A DNA stretch of 64,000 bases, taken from NCBI RefSeq assembly GCF_004000945.1, contig NZ_BIMF01000016.1:1-64000 (forward strand), written 5' to 3'. Shown here piece after piece: positions 8,669 to 18,089 of the stretch (the stretch's first letter is position 1; the number at the start of each line of letters is the position of its first letter). The notes below the pieces were generated by a model that worked only from the letters and a program-made list of their open reading frames with translations, had not been told where the DNA came from and searched no databases. A program made the translations under genes and the position numbers. The DNA is from Paenibacillus lautus NBRC 15380. Lineage in GTDB: Bacteria; Bacillota; Bacilli; Paenibacillales; Paenibacillaceae.

Positions 8669-11600
8669 ATGGGTTACCAGCTGACCGAACGGGTGATCAA
8701 ACTATTATGCGGAAAGACCTCCTACGATCGCGGCGGGGTTTTATATAGAGATGGGCAAGTAACGATGCTGAAACAAGATCCCGACACTCGAAAATACGAG
8801 GCTGAAGTGACGGATCAGGAGTCGGGTATCGTCTATGCCGAGATTGACTCGAACGGGGATGTATTCACCGAATGCAGCTGCATCGATTATGGATTCTCCC
8901 GGAAGCGGTGCAGACATATTGCGGCGCTGCTCCTGAACATCCGTGATATTGAGCAAATGGTAGAAGCTCCAATGCGCCCCTATCCATCGTTATTACATCC
9001 TTCTGTCAATGGAAATATCGGAGACGGCCAATTAACGCCTCGGTACTCCCCGGAGCATGACAGAAGCTCGGATGAAGGGGAGCAAGATGCACTGCTCAGC
9101 AGCCAGCTGCTGGGATTGTTCTCATATTCTGAAGGCCGGAGAGCTACGGCAGCGTCCAGGTTTGACACCCGAGAGGTGCTGGAGATGGAGTGCATTTTGA
9201 AATTATATCCTTACGGAAATCGGAAATACTTGTTCGGCGTTGAACTGCGAGTAGGTAAGAAACGCTTGTACATCGTACAGCGGATTCGAGAGTTTTTGGC
9301 GTGTGTAAAACACGCTGAAACCTGCATGTTCACGAAGAATTTCACGTACGATCCGGACTTGCACAGCTTTCAAAAGGAGGATGATGAAATTCTCCAGGAG
9401 CTGATTCGTATATACGATCATGAAAGCATGTTTAAACAGTCAATGGACATGTATACCTCGCATGGGAAAAACGGAAGCGGTGACCGAATGCTGATTATTC
9501 CTCCCACTTTTTGGCCCCAGGTAAGGGAACGATTATCCCATTCGAACCATTCCCTGTTGTCTTTGGACGGGATCCTCACGGATAAGCTGGAATTCGTTCA
9601 AGATCCGATCCCCCTTCAATTCGAGTTTGATGAAGCCGGGGATGATCACTACCTGATGAAGATCGAGGGACTGGAGCGAATGATCGTTCTGGAAGGCTAC
9701 GGAATCGTCATTGTGGACGGAAAGCTGATTCAGCTTGAATTGGATGCTTGCAGAAGACTCTCCGAGATGAAGCAGCTGCTTGAGAATGCGAATAAACCGC
9801 ATATCCGGATTCAACCTGAGATGATGGAGTCCATTATGGAGCGGGTAGTTCCGGGACTGATGAAGCTTGGAAGTGTCCATGTGGCACAAACTGTATCTGA
9901 CCGTATTGTCAAAACGCCTTTAAAAGCGAAGCTTTATCTGGATCGGGTGCGTGGCCGGCTTTTGGCCGGACTCGAGTTTCAATACGGAGAAATCACCATT
10001 AATCCGTTGGAGGGACATCGCGCCATACGCAGCAGCAGCTCGATCCTCGTTCGCGACGGCGAGCAGGAGAAGCGGATTCTTGAGCTCATGGAGAGCGCCT
10101 CCTTTGCCAAGACCGATGGCGGTTTCTTCATGAACGATGAGGATGCCGAATACGATTTCCTGTATCATACGATCCCGCAGCTGGAGAAGCTGCTGGTTGT
10201 TTATGCAACGACGGCCGTGAAGGAACGGGTGCTTACTGAACCGATGGGTGCCAAGGTGCGGGTGGAGGTCGACGAACGGACGGATTGGCTTGAATTGAAG
10301 TTTGACATGGAGGGGATTCGAGAAGCCGAAATCCGGGAGATCGTCAAATCGCTTGAAGAAAAACGCAAATATCACCGGTTGCGAAACGGCGCGCTGCTTC
10401 CCCTGGAAAGCGCCGAGTTCCAGGCGGTGGTCGCCTTAATGAACCGGGTAGGGCCTTGGTTATACGAAGGGGAGGGCACGCAGTTCAAAATGCCGGCAGT
10501 CCAAGGACTTCAGCTGCTGGATTGGGAAGATACGGGATCAACGGTCCAGCTTGGCCGATCCTTGCGCCGAATGCTGCAGCACGTGAAGAATCCGGATCAT
10601 TTGGATTTTGCCGTGCCGCCGAGCCTCGAAACGGTCCTCCGGGATTATCAGAAATTTGGCTTCCAATGGATGAAGACGATGGCCCACTACCGCTTTGGCG
10701 GCATCTTGGCCGATGATATGGGTCTCGGCAAAACGATTCAGAGCATTGCTTTCATTCTGTCGGTGCTCCCGGAGATCAGAGAGCGTAACGAACCTGCACT
10801 CATCGTCGCGCCGGCTTCTCTGCTCTATAACTGGCATAACGAGCTTCAGAAGTTTGCTCCCGAGATCAAGGCCGTCATTGCCGATGGTACGCAGAACGAG
10901 CGGGCTAAGATCATACAGAATGCGGGGAATGCAGATGTCATCATTACTTCTTACCCGCTGCTACGCAGGGACGTTGAACGCTATGCGAAGCTGCCGTTCT
11001 TAACGTTAATTCTGGATGAAGCCCAATTCTTCAAAAATTACACAACGCAAACGGCTCAGGTAGTCAAAACGCTGCATGCCCGTTATCGGTTTGCGCTGAC
11101 AGGTACCCCGGTCGAGAACCGACTTGAGGAACTATGGTCCATATATGATGCCGTTTTCCCGGCACTCTTTGGAGATCGAAAAGCGTTTCAGGAATTGCCG
11201 AAAGAAACCGTGGTGAGGCGAGTGCGTCCCTTCCTGCTTCGCAGGCTGAAATCGGATGTGCTCAAGGAGCTGCCGGAGAAGATCGAGACGGTTCAGGCAT
11301 CGGGCCTGCTGGTCGAACAGAAGAAGCTCTATACCGCCTATCTTGCGAAGTTAAGGCAAGAGACGCTCAAGCATTTGGCGCAGGATGGCTTTCAGAAGAG
11401 TCGGATTCGCATCTTAGCGGGCATTACTCGTCTGCGCCAGATCTGCTGTCACCCGGCCCTATTCGTGGAGGGCTATGAGGGTAGTTCGGCCAAGTTTGAG
11501 CAGCTTCTGGAAACCATTGAGGAATGTCGGCTTGCGGGAAGACGGATGCTGGTATTCTCCCAGTTTACGGGGATGCTGAATCTGATTGCCGGGGAGCTCG

Positions 11601-12004
11601 GATATCGGGGGATCCCGTTTTTCTACTTGGATGGACAGACTCCGGCCTCGGAGCGAGTGGAGCTGTGCCAACGCTTTAACGAGGGAGAACGGGAAGTGTT
11701 CCTCATATCGCTGAAGGCAGGCGGAACGGGGCTGAACCTGACCGGGGCCGATACGGTGATCTTGTATGACCTTTGGTGGAATCCGGCTGTGGAGCAGCAG
11801 GCGACGGACCGGGCACATCGCATCGGACAGAAGAAGGTTGTGCAGGTGATACGGCTGGTGGCTCAGGATACCATCGAGGATAAAATGGTCGCTCTGCAGC
11901 AGAAGAAGAAGGATCTGATCGAGGAACTGGTTCAACCGGGAGGAGAGTCGCTTCCAAGCTGGACCGAGGCGGAAATCCGGGAGCTGCTGACGCTTCAGGG
12001 TTAA
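8669..12004 (+). CDS. SWIM zinc-finger SNF2/RapA-type DNA-dependent ATPase
   Basis: About 1111 residues from the ATG at 8669 (AGAAGGGA upstream; longer TTG starts lack a site). An N-terminal SWIM finger is visible as Cys69-x-Cys71, Cys81-x-His83. A long SNF2-associated region follows, then the two RecA-like lobes: ILADDMGLGKTIQSIAFIL (Walker A, ~680), LILDEAQFFKN (DEAQ motif II), ALTGTPVENRLEELWSI (motif III), and KAGGTGLNLTGAD with ATDRAHRIGQ (motifs V and VI) near the C-terminus. It is a dsDNA translocase-type ATPase of the bacterial HepA/YwqA kind, with possible roles in transcription recycling or repair. No restriction or defence genes adjoin it, so a housekeeping role seems likelier. Confidence 0.92.
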   Translation: MGYQLTERVIKLLCGKTSYDRGGVLYRDGQVTMLKQDPDTRKYEAEVTDQESGIVYAEIDSNGDVFTECSCIDYGFSRKRCRHIAALLLNIRDIEQMVEAPMRPYPSLLHPSVNGNIGDGQLTPRYSPEHDRSSDEGEQDALLSSQLLGLFSYSEGRRATAASRFDTREVLEMECILKLYPYGNRKYLFGVELRVGKKRLYIVQRIREFLACVKHAETCMFTKNFTYDPDLHSFQKEDDEILQELIRIYDHESMFKQSMDMYTSHGKNGSGDRMLIIPPTFWPQVRERLSHSNHSLLSLDGILTDKLEFVQDPIPLQFEFDEAGDDHYLMKIEGLERMIVLEGYGIVIVDGKLIQLELDACRRLSEMKQLLENANKPHIRIQPEMMESIMERVVPGLMKLGSVHVAQTVSDRIVKTPLKAKLYLDRVRGRLLAGLEFQYGEITINPLEGHRAIRSSSSILVRDGEQEKRILELMESASFAKTDGGFFMNDEDAEYDFLYHTIPQLEKLLVVYATTAVKERVLTEPMGAKVRVEVDERTDWLELKFDMEGIREAEIREIVKSLEEKRKYHRLRNGALLPLESAEFQAVVALMNRVGPWLYEGEGTQFKMPAVQGLQLLDWEDTGSTVQLGRSLRRMLQHVKNPDHLDFAVPPSLETVLRDYQKFGFQWMKTMAHYRFGGILADDMGLGKTIQSIAFILSVLPEIRERNEPALIVAPASLLYNWHNELQKFAPEIKAVIADGTQNERAKIIQNAGNADVIITSYPLLRRDVERYAKLPFLTLILDEAQFFKNYTTQTAQVVKTLHARYRFALTGTPVENRLEELWSIYDAVFPALFGDRKAFQELPKETVVRRVRPFLLRRLKSDVLKELPEKIETVQASGLLVEQKKLYTAYLAKLRQETLKHLAQDGFQKSRIRILAGITRLRQICCHPALFVEGYEGSSAKFEQLLETIEECRLAGRRMLVFSQFTGMLNLIAGELGYRGIPFFYLDGQTPASERVELCQRFNEGEREVFLISLKAGGTGLNLTGADTVILYDLWWNPAVEQQATDRAHRIGQKKVVQVIRLVAQDTIEDKMVALQQKKKDLIEELVQPGGESLPSWTEAEIRELLTLQG

Positions 12005-12107
12005 CCTCATGGGGTTATGGATGGGCGCAGGGCATAAACGCTGATATAATAGCTGTATGTGATTGATGTAACGTATACTCCAGTTATAGAATAGGACGGT
12101 TTTTGGG

Positions 12108-12446
12108 ATGATATCTTTTTTACTAACGTTAAAACGTCTCTTCAGCGGTCTGTTTCGGGCGTTTAAGCAGCGGTATTTTGTAGCGCTGTTTGTCCTGATC
12201 GTCATTATGCTGATATCGGGCACGATGTTTTATACCAGGCAGGAAGGGTTATCGGTGCTTGATGCTCTATATTTCTGCGTGGTGACTTTGAGCACGGTAG
12301 GTCATCCGGAATTCGTGCCGCAGACACCGCTTGGTAAAACATTCACGATGGTCTATATTGTCGTCGGTACGGGTTTATTCCTTGGGATGGCCGGACAATT
12401 GGCGTATGCCTTAATCCGAACGAACCAAAGGGATGAGAAGGACTGA
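12108..12446 (+). CDS. Two-TM potassium-channel-like protein with non-canonical filter
   Basis: A 112-residue protein with the Ion_trans_2 layout: a hydrophobic helix (FVALFVLIVIMLISGTMFY), a pore loop (DALYFCVVTLSTVGHPEFVP) and a second helix (FTMVYIVVGTGLFLGMAGQL). The pore aligns with the K+ channel signature TLTTVGYGD, but the filter reads TVGHPE, with His and Pro replacing the Tyr-Gly. There is no cytosolic RCK/TrkA-N domain. The short length is typical for such minimal channels. Ion selectivity cannot be assumed. Confidence 0.75.
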   Translation: MISFLLTLKRLFSGLFRAFKQRYFVALFVLIVIMLISGTMFYTRQEGLSVLDALYFCVVTLSTVGHPEFVPQTPLGKTFTMVYIVVGTGLFLGMAGQLAYALIRTNQRDEKD

Positions 12447-12537
12447 AAGAATACCTAATGGAAAAAAAGGAAACATCCTAGGCGTATGAAATGTGACTCG
12501 ATTGTGAAGAAAACAGTTCTGGACTTAACTAGCAAGC

Positions 12538-12576
12538 AGATGACCTCTGAATTCGTCAGAGGTCATCTTTTTTTTA
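12538..12576 (+). terminator. Strong rho-independent terminator after the channel gene
   Basis: AGATGACCTCTGA-ATTCG-TCAGAGGTCATCT, a perfect 13-bp stem, followed by eight or more T. It separates the channel gene from the convergent gene on the minus strand. Confidence 0.92.
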
Positions 12577-12610
12577 TGTCCACGAGTATCGCTTAGATGA
12601 GCCGCTTACC

Positions 12611-13093
12611 CTATAGAACCGTTACCGCAAAATAAAAGCTGGCGCGTCCCTGATCCAGAGGCCATGTACATTGAATTTCGTACAGGTACGAGCCGGGTAC
12701 TGCCGGTACGGTATATCCGTCATTATCGGGATCCGTCTGGTTTAGGATGGTGAAGCCGTGTATTCCTTCGGGTGGCGTCGTCTGAATGTCGGCACCGCCT
12801 GTGACGGCAACCGGCGTCATATCCTCGAGCTTGGGAGGAGCCGCATCCGTCGTCGCGCAGTTATCTCTGTTGCACCAGGAGTAACCGCCACGTTGCAGCT
12901 TGATTTCGATGCCGACAATGCTTACTTTGGGCAGCGGAGGTTCGGCGGATTTCACCCACAAGGTTTGGATGGCTTGGCGCGCATTGTCCTTTGAGATCGG
13001 TTTTAAATTCTCTGACCTTGATCCGACATAATACCCCGTACCAAACATAACGATTAGCAGGATTATATATAGAACCGATCGGGTTTTCTTCAT
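12611..13093 (-). CDS. Membrane-anchored extracytoplasmic protein of unknown function
   Basis: 160 residues from the ATG at 13093, which follows AGGAGG on the minus strand; a longer upstream extension lacks a ribosome site. The N-terminus (MKKTRSVLYIILLIVMFGTG) is a single hydrophobic helix without a lipobox Cys, so it is probably an uncleaved anchor or a weak signal peptide. The remaining ~130 residues look exported: SWCNRDNCATTD holds a likely disulfide pair, and YLYEIQCTWPLDQGRASFYFAVTV resembles a beta-sandwich edge. I do not recognise a family. It is convergent with the channel gene and divergent from the NUDIX gene. Confidence 0.7.
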   Translation of the reverse strand: MKKTRSVLYIILLIVMFGTGYYVGSRSENLKPISKDNARQAIQTLWVKSAEPPLPKVSIVGIEIKLQRGGYSWCNRDNCATTDAAPPKLEDMTPVAVTGGADIQTTPPEGIHGFTILNQTDPDNDGYTVPAVPGSYLYEIQCTWPLDQGRASFYFAVTVL

Positions 13094-13240
13094 GCAAATA
13101 AAGCCTCCTAATAGTTCACTCGCCTCATAATTAGTCGGAAAATATGTTATAATTTTGAAAAATCGTACACTTTCATTATAAACCAATCATGGGTAGCAGG
13201 CGTTATATATGATGAGAAGAAATTGAAGAGGGATGAATCT

Positions 13241-13858
13241 ATGACATTGAAATGGTTGGATTGGGCAAAAGAGATACAGGCGATCAGCCAGGCCGGACTG
13301 GAATATACGAGGGATGTCTATGACAAGGAACGGTTTGAGCAGCTGAGGGAGCTCAGCATCAAGATCATGCAGGAGTATACCGAAGCAGGCGACGAGAAGA
13401 TACGTACGCTGTTTGCGAGTGAAACCGGATACCAAACGCCGAAGGTGGATGTCCGCGGCGTTATTTTTCAAGACGGCAAGCTGCTGCTGGTGAAGGAAAA
13501 GGCCGACGGGGCTTGGGCGCTGCCGGGAGGATGGGCGGACATCGGTCTATCGCCTGCGGAGGTCGCGGTGAAGGAAGTGAAGGAAGAGGCCGGTTACGAC
13601 GTGCGTGCAGGAAGACTGCTGGCCGTATTGGATAAAAAGTTTCATCACCATCCGCCTTCGGCCTTCCACGTGTACAAAATGTTCATTCAGTGCGACATTA
13701 CGGGCGGAGCTGCAGGCGTGGGGACAGAGACATCCGCGGTCGGTTTTTTCCGGCAGGACGAACTGCCGCCGCTGTCTGAGGAACGAAATACGAAGGAACA
13801 ATTACAGCGAATCTTCGAATTCGAGAAACAGCCCCACTTGCCAACTTGGTTGGATTAA
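13241..13858 (+). CDS. NUDIX hydrolase with Nudix_N_2-type N-terminal domain
   Basis: 205 residues from the ATG at 13241 (GAAGAGGG upstream). The first ~60 residues (KWLDWAKEIQAISQAGLEY) match the helical N-terminal domain seen in ADP-ribose pyrophosphatase-like NUDIX proteins of Bacillota. The NUDIX box reads GGWADIGLSPAEVAVKEVKE followed by EAG, with Leu in the first Glu position and Lys for Arg, a variant I know from this subfamily. The likely activity is hydrolysis of a nucleoside diphosphate linked to a moiety X. It lies 27 nt upstream of the penicillin-binding protein and may share its transcript. Confidence 0.88.
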   Translation: MTLKWLDWAKEIQAISQAGLEYTRDVYDKERFEQLRELSIKIMQEYTEAGDEKIRTLFASETGYQTPKVDVRGVIFQDGKLLLVKEKADGAWALPGGWADIGLSPAEVAVKEVKEEAGYDVRAGRLLAVLDKKFHHHPPSAFHVYKMFIQCDITGGAAGVGTETSAVGFFRQDELPPLSEERNTKEQLQRIFEFEKQPHLPTWLD

Positions 13859-13885
13859 TCCATATAACAAAGGAGCGTAGACAAT

Positions 13886-15967
13886 GTGATAGGCTTTAAA
13901 CCTTATAAGGACGTACCGGATGAAGCGGAAATGAAACGCAGATTCAATGGACGGATCAATATTTTCTTTTTTAGTGCCTTTCTTATCTTTTGTGTCATTA
14001 TCGTTCGAATGGCCATTTTGCAGTTCGTTGAGGGACCCGAGCTTGCGAGTCAGGAAACCGGAGGAGAGCAGAAGCACTTCCCGCTGCAGCCGATCCGGGG
14101 ATCCATTATCGATGCGTCCGGCACCAAGCTTGCTTATTCTACGGCTTCAAATTCTCTATATATCACGCTCATGAAGGATTACAGCAAAAAGACGGACAAG
14201 GGAAAAGAAAACCGGCCGGAAGCGGAGGCGATGGCGAAGCGGCTGGTCCAGGCGTTTAACAAGTATGGGGATCCGAACTTGGAACCGATGACCGTCAAAA
14301 AAGTGATGGACGACCTGGATTTGGAATATATTAAGCAGCATGGTTATGAACCCAGACGAATCAAATCCGATTTGACGAAGGAAGAGATCGCTTATTTCAT
14401 GGAGAACCGAGCCAAGTTTCCCGGCATCCAGATCGTGGAGGAGAATGTAAGGCACTATGACCCGGATACGGTGGCCGTTCAGACGATTGGATTTCTAAAG
14501 AAGTTCAGAGGCTCTAAAGACCTTAAGGATTATGAGGCTATTGATCAGAGCAACAAGGATCAGAAAAATCCCGGCTTGATCTACACGGAAGAAGAGTGGA
14601 TTGGCTATGACGGATTGGAGCGGATGTTTCAGGAAGAACTGCGCGGCAAGAGCGGGTATCTCAGCATTCCGATCAATCCGCAGAATATGGTGGATGGCGT
14701 ACCGACGATGGTCGCTCCTGAAAAAGGACATAATATTCATGCCACGATTCATAAAGACATTCAGCTTGCCACGGAGCAGGCCATTATGGATCAGCTCCAA
14801 TACCTTCATACCCATCCGGTATCGGGTAAGCTGCATAAGGATGCCCTAACTGGATATGCGGTCGCCATGGAGGTGGATACCGGTAATGTAGTCGCGATGG
14901 CGAGCATGCCGGATTACGACTCGAATGTGCGGGTAAATGGTGGTAAGATTACGCCGGATATCGTGGACGCGTCAGGTAACGGCACGATTACGATTTATGG
15001 ATCAGGTCGCTCGGGAAACGGGTTTGAATCCATGATCTATCTCGGTTCCGTTATAAAGCCGCTGACGGTATTAATCGGATTGAATGAGGGATTATTTGGC
15101 TTGAACGAAACGTATCCTGATCAGGGTTATGCATCAATTGGCAGAGAAGGAAGCGAAACGAAAATTTCCAACTCGAGCGGCCATCGAAATGGACCTATCA
15201 AGCCGCAGTTAGCAATCCAGCAATCCTCAAATGCTTTTATGATCGATATGATTGGCAAAAAGCTAGTCAATAAGTATGGTGGGGAGAAGGGCGTTGAGGT
15301 CTGGGGTCGATATATGAAGGAGTTTGGGCTTGGCGTCAATACGGGAAGCGGTTTGCCAGGGGAACTAGAGGGCCGTGGGGAGTATACCAATACGAAGGCA
15401 GCGGGAAGTAATCTCGCTGCGTTAGCCTATGCGTCTTTCGGACAGATGGGAAAATACACGCCTCTGCAGCTTGCTCAATACACCGTCATGCTGGCGAATG
15501 AAGGCGAGCGGGTCAAGCCACAGCTGGTCAGCAAAATCACGGATCAGGAGGGCAACGTGGTCAAGGAATTCGGTCGCGAGATCCTGAACGAGGTCGAATT
15601 CCCAAAAGCGTATTGGCAGACCATTAAGCGGGGAATGAATACGCAGGGTCTCGCAGCCTTCGATGATTTTAAATATGATTTTGCCCGCAAAACGGGAACC
15701 TCCGAGCAGGAGGCTAAAGTGAATGGAACGTGGAAGAAGATTGATAACGGCGTTTTCATCGCCTTTGCGCCGCGCGATAATCCGAAGCTGGCGGTGGCCG
15801 TTGTTGTGCCGGAAGGCGGCTTCGGCTCGCAAAGCGCCGCGCCGATTGCGAGGAAAATATTCGACGCTTATGACGAAGTCTACGGACTTGATGGAACGCC
15901 GCATCCGAAGAAGACTGAAGAGCAGAAGAAGGATAGCGGCGAAGAAGAGACAGGGGACAATAGATAA
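13886..15967 (+). CDS. Class B penicillin-binding protein (transpeptidase)
   Basis: A 693-residue bitopic cell-wall enzyme. GTG at 13886 follows AAGGAG by 10 nt. One membrane helix lies near residues 26-47 (FFFSAFLIFCVIIVRMAIL), then a PBP dimerisation domain (QPIRGSIIDASGTKLAYS) and a transpeptidase domain with all three active-site motifs: SVIK (about residue 387), SSN (about 445) and KTG (about 600). There is no PASTA domain; the C-terminus is charged (KKTEEQKKDSGEEE). It resembles PBP2a/PbpH/PbpA of Bacillus, which cross-link peptidoglycan during elongation. A terminator follows. Confidence 0.92.
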   Translation: MIGFKPYKDVPDEAEMKRRFNGRINIFFFSAFLIFCVIIVRMAILQFVEGPELASQETGGEQKHFPLQPIRGSIIDASGTKLAYSTASNSLYITLMKDYSKKTDKGKENRPEAEAMAKRLVQAFNKYGDPNLEPMTVKKVMDDLDLEYIKQHGYEPRRIKSDLTKEEIAYFMENRAKFPGIQIVEENVRHYDPDTVAVQTIGFLKKFRGSKDLKDYEAIDQSNKDQKNPGLIYTEEEWIGYDGLERMFQEELRGKSGYLSIPINPQNMVDGVPTMVAPEKGHNIHATIHKDIQLATEQAIMDQLQYLHTHPVSGKLHKDALTGYAVAMEVDTGNVVAMASMPDYDSNVRVNGGKITPDIVDASGNGTITIYGSGRSGNGFESMIYLGSVIKPLTVLIGLNEGLFGLNETYPDQGYASIGREGSETKISNSSGHRNGPIKPQLAIQQSSNAFMIDMIGKKLVNKYGGEKGVEVWGRYMKEFGLGVNTGSGLPGELEGRGEYTNTKAAGSNLAALAYASFGQMGKYTPLQLAQYTVMLANEGERVKPQLVSKITDQEGNVVKEFGREILNEVEFPKAYWQTIKRGMNTQGLAAFDDFKYDFARKTGTSEQEAKVNGTWKKIDNGVFIAFAPRDNPKLAVAVVVPEGGFGSQSAAPIARKIFDAYDEVYGLDGTPHPKKTEEQKKDSGEEETGDNR

Positions 15968-16114
15968 GAAGCGCTAGATGCAGAATATTGAAGATTAGGC
16001 GATGAGAGGCGGAGCGACTAAACCAATGATATTGGATGAAAGTATATTGGGGACAGTCGTTCCCTGTTAGTCGATTATTTTTCAATAACATTCGCTTGAG
16101 CGATGTAAATAACA

Positions 16115-16162
16115 ATAGGCAGGCTGTAGAGGCGAACTCATCCTCTCCAATCCTGCCTTTTT
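16115..16162 (+). terminator. Rho-independent terminator after the PBP gene
   Basis: GGCAGG and CCTGCC, with an inner AGAGG/CCTCT stem, followed by TTTTTT. Confidence 0.7.
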
Positions 16163-16176
16163 TGTATCTCATTTAA

Positions 16177-17207
16177 TCAATAAGGATTGTCCTTGATCTT
16201 CAGCACTTCGGCGAGAAAGGTCAATGCTAAGCCTTGGCCCCAGCCTTGGATTCGCTTATCGGGCACGCCTCTGTATCCAGCGGCGTCTTTCATGACGGCC
16301 GTTCCGGCGGAGACGCCGGTAACGGTGCCATCCTCGGTGATCTTGGACAAGATCCCGTCAATCGATTTCTGCGTGTATTTATTGTAGATGCGTCCTTTGG
16401 TGAGCAGGGCAGCAGCGATACCGGCTGAGCCGGACGTTTCCAGCGGAGATTGCGGATCGGTTGTGATCGTATGCCACAGGCCGGATTCATGCTGCAGCCT
16501 GACCAAGGCGCTAAGCTGGTCGCGCAGCGAGCCTTCGATGATCATGAAGGAGGGATGCGTAACCGGCCGAGCTCCAGGGCACGGGCCATCGTGATGGCGG
16601 CCCAAGCATTGCCCCGGCACCAGAAGACACCTGACATATGGTTGCCAGCGACGTTGTCCCAGCCGTGGTAATACAGATTCGTCACGGGATCCTGCAGGCA
16701 ATCCTCGTGGCCGTGATACTGCTTCAATCCATCCTCGAAGTAATCCTCCCGGTCCAGCATCACGCCAATCCGAAGCAGGAAGTAGCCTGCCATGAACATG
16801 GTATCGACCCACGCCTGTTCCGGAAAGTTATACGTTTCGGAGTTCACCGTATGCTGAAAGATGCCGTTGCCGAAACGCAGCGCATCATGCGTGAGATAAT
16901 CGGCCATTTCCTTGGCCGTTTCGATATAACGCTCATCCTCATAAACCTCGTACAAGGTCAGGAGGGAGTGGCCGATGGAGACGCCGTTGACGGACAGCTT
17001 CGGCAGCCCCTCATCCATGTTTTCGTCGACCCAGGCTTTCAGTTGTTCCAGATACTCCTTTTTGCCAGTGGCCTTATAGGCTTCGCATACTCCGTAAAAG
17101 GCAACCCCGCCCGGCCAATCCCAGCTGAAATCCATGCAAAAGGTCCGGTCGACCACGCGGTCTATGACATTCTCAATCTGTTGATCATCAAATACAAGTG
17201 CAGGCAT
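16177..17207 (-). pseudogene. GH105 unsaturated rhamnogalacturonyl hydrolase (YesR/YteR-like), frameshifted
   Basis: From the ATG at 17207 (AAGGGAG upstream) the protein reads as an (alpha/alpha)6-barrel GH105/GH88-type hydrolase: DFSWDWPGGVAFYGVCEAY, EQAWVDTMFMAGYFLLR (segment expected to hold the catalytic Asp, by analogy to YteR) and WCRGNAWAAITMARALEL. The frame then ends early near 16542, while the rest (HPSFMIIEGSLRDQLSALVR, GLWHTI, GWGQGLALTFL) continues in another frame to 16177. One base is missing near 16567. The enzyme would remove unsaturated galacturonate from rhamnogalacturonan oligosaccharides, matching the importer and esterase beside it. True pseudogene or sequence error. Confidence 0.85.
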
Positions 17208-17250
17208 TGTTAAAACTCCCTTCATATTCAATTGCGTCGATGTGTATGAA

Positions 17251-18084
17251 TTACCCTTTCAATCCCGTCGTGCTGATCCCTTCCACGATGTATTTCTGGA
17301 AGATAAAGAAGACGATGACGACCGGCAGCAGCGATAAGGTAGCCATGGCAAACATGCCGCCCCAGTTATTGAGCGACTCCCCGTCCAGGAACAGCTTCAA
17401 GGCAAGTGACACCGGATATTTCTCCGGATTGTTCAAATAAATGAGCGGATTGATGAAATCATCCCATCTCCAGTAGAAGGAGAAAATCGAACATGTAATG
17501 AGAGCGGGCACGATCAGCGGCACAACGACACGGAAGAAAATCCCGTACTTGCTGCATCCGTCAATTTTGGCCGCTTCATCCAGCTCCTTCGGAATCGTGC
17601 GGATGAACTGCATGATCAGGAAGATGAAGAACGGTATGCCGAAGAATTGGGGAACGATTAACGGCTTGAAGGAAGACAGCCAGCCGAATTTGGCGAACAT
17701 GACATATTGCGGAACGATTACGACATCATGGGGCAGCATCATCGTAATCATCATGCAGGCGAACCAGAACTGCTGTCCGAAGAACTTGGTCCGAGCCAGG
17801 CCGAAGGCGACTAGCGCAGAGGAAGCGACGGCACCGATGGTGGAAATGATGACAATGATGAACGAGTTCTTGAAGAAGGTGCCGAAGGTAGTCCCGGCAA
17901 AACCCTTCCAGCCTGTAGCATAATTCGAGAATTCCAGCCGACTCGGGATCAGGCTATAAGCCGTCGTGAATATTTCATGGTTGGGTTTAAGCGAGCTTGC
18001 CACCAGCCACAGAATCGGATAGGTCATGCCGAGGGCGAACAATCCGACCAGCGTATGGTATAGGATACGTCTGGATTTGGTCAT
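17251..18084 (-). CDS. CUT1 sugar ABC transporter permease (YesQ-like)
   Basis: About 277 residues with six predicted membrane helices and the EAA loop EAAKIDGCSKYGIFFRVVVP that docks the ATPase. The ATG at 18084 is preferred: AAGGAG is 10 nt upstream, while the TTG at 18093 is too close. It begins 5 nt after the stop of the partner permease, so they are coupled. With the adjoining binding protein and GH105 gene it matches the B. subtilis yesOPQR order, pointing to rhamnogalacturonan oligosaccharide uptake. No ATPase gene is present; a shared MsmX-type ATPase is expected. Confidence 0.9.
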   Translation of the reverse strand: MTKSRRILYHTLVGLFALGMTYPILWLVASSLKPNHEIFTTAYSLIPSRLEFSNYATGWKGFAGTTFGTFFKNSFIIVIISTIGAVASSALVAFGLARTKFFGQQFWFACMMITMMLPHDVVIVPQYVMFAKFGWLSSFKPLIVPQFFGIPFFIFLIMQFIRTIPKELDEAAKIDGCSKYGIFFRVVVPLIVPALITCSIFSFYWRWDDFINPLIYLNNPEKYPVSLALKLFLDGESLNNWGGMFAMATLSLLPVVIVFFIFQKYIVEGISTTGLKG

Positions 18085-18089
18085 AACCG

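Noticed and set aside
11459..12223. 254-codon minus-strand frame opposite the helicase C-terminus and the channel start
   Set aside because: Covers the conserved SNF2 motifs V and VI on the other strand; composition is atypical for a real protein.
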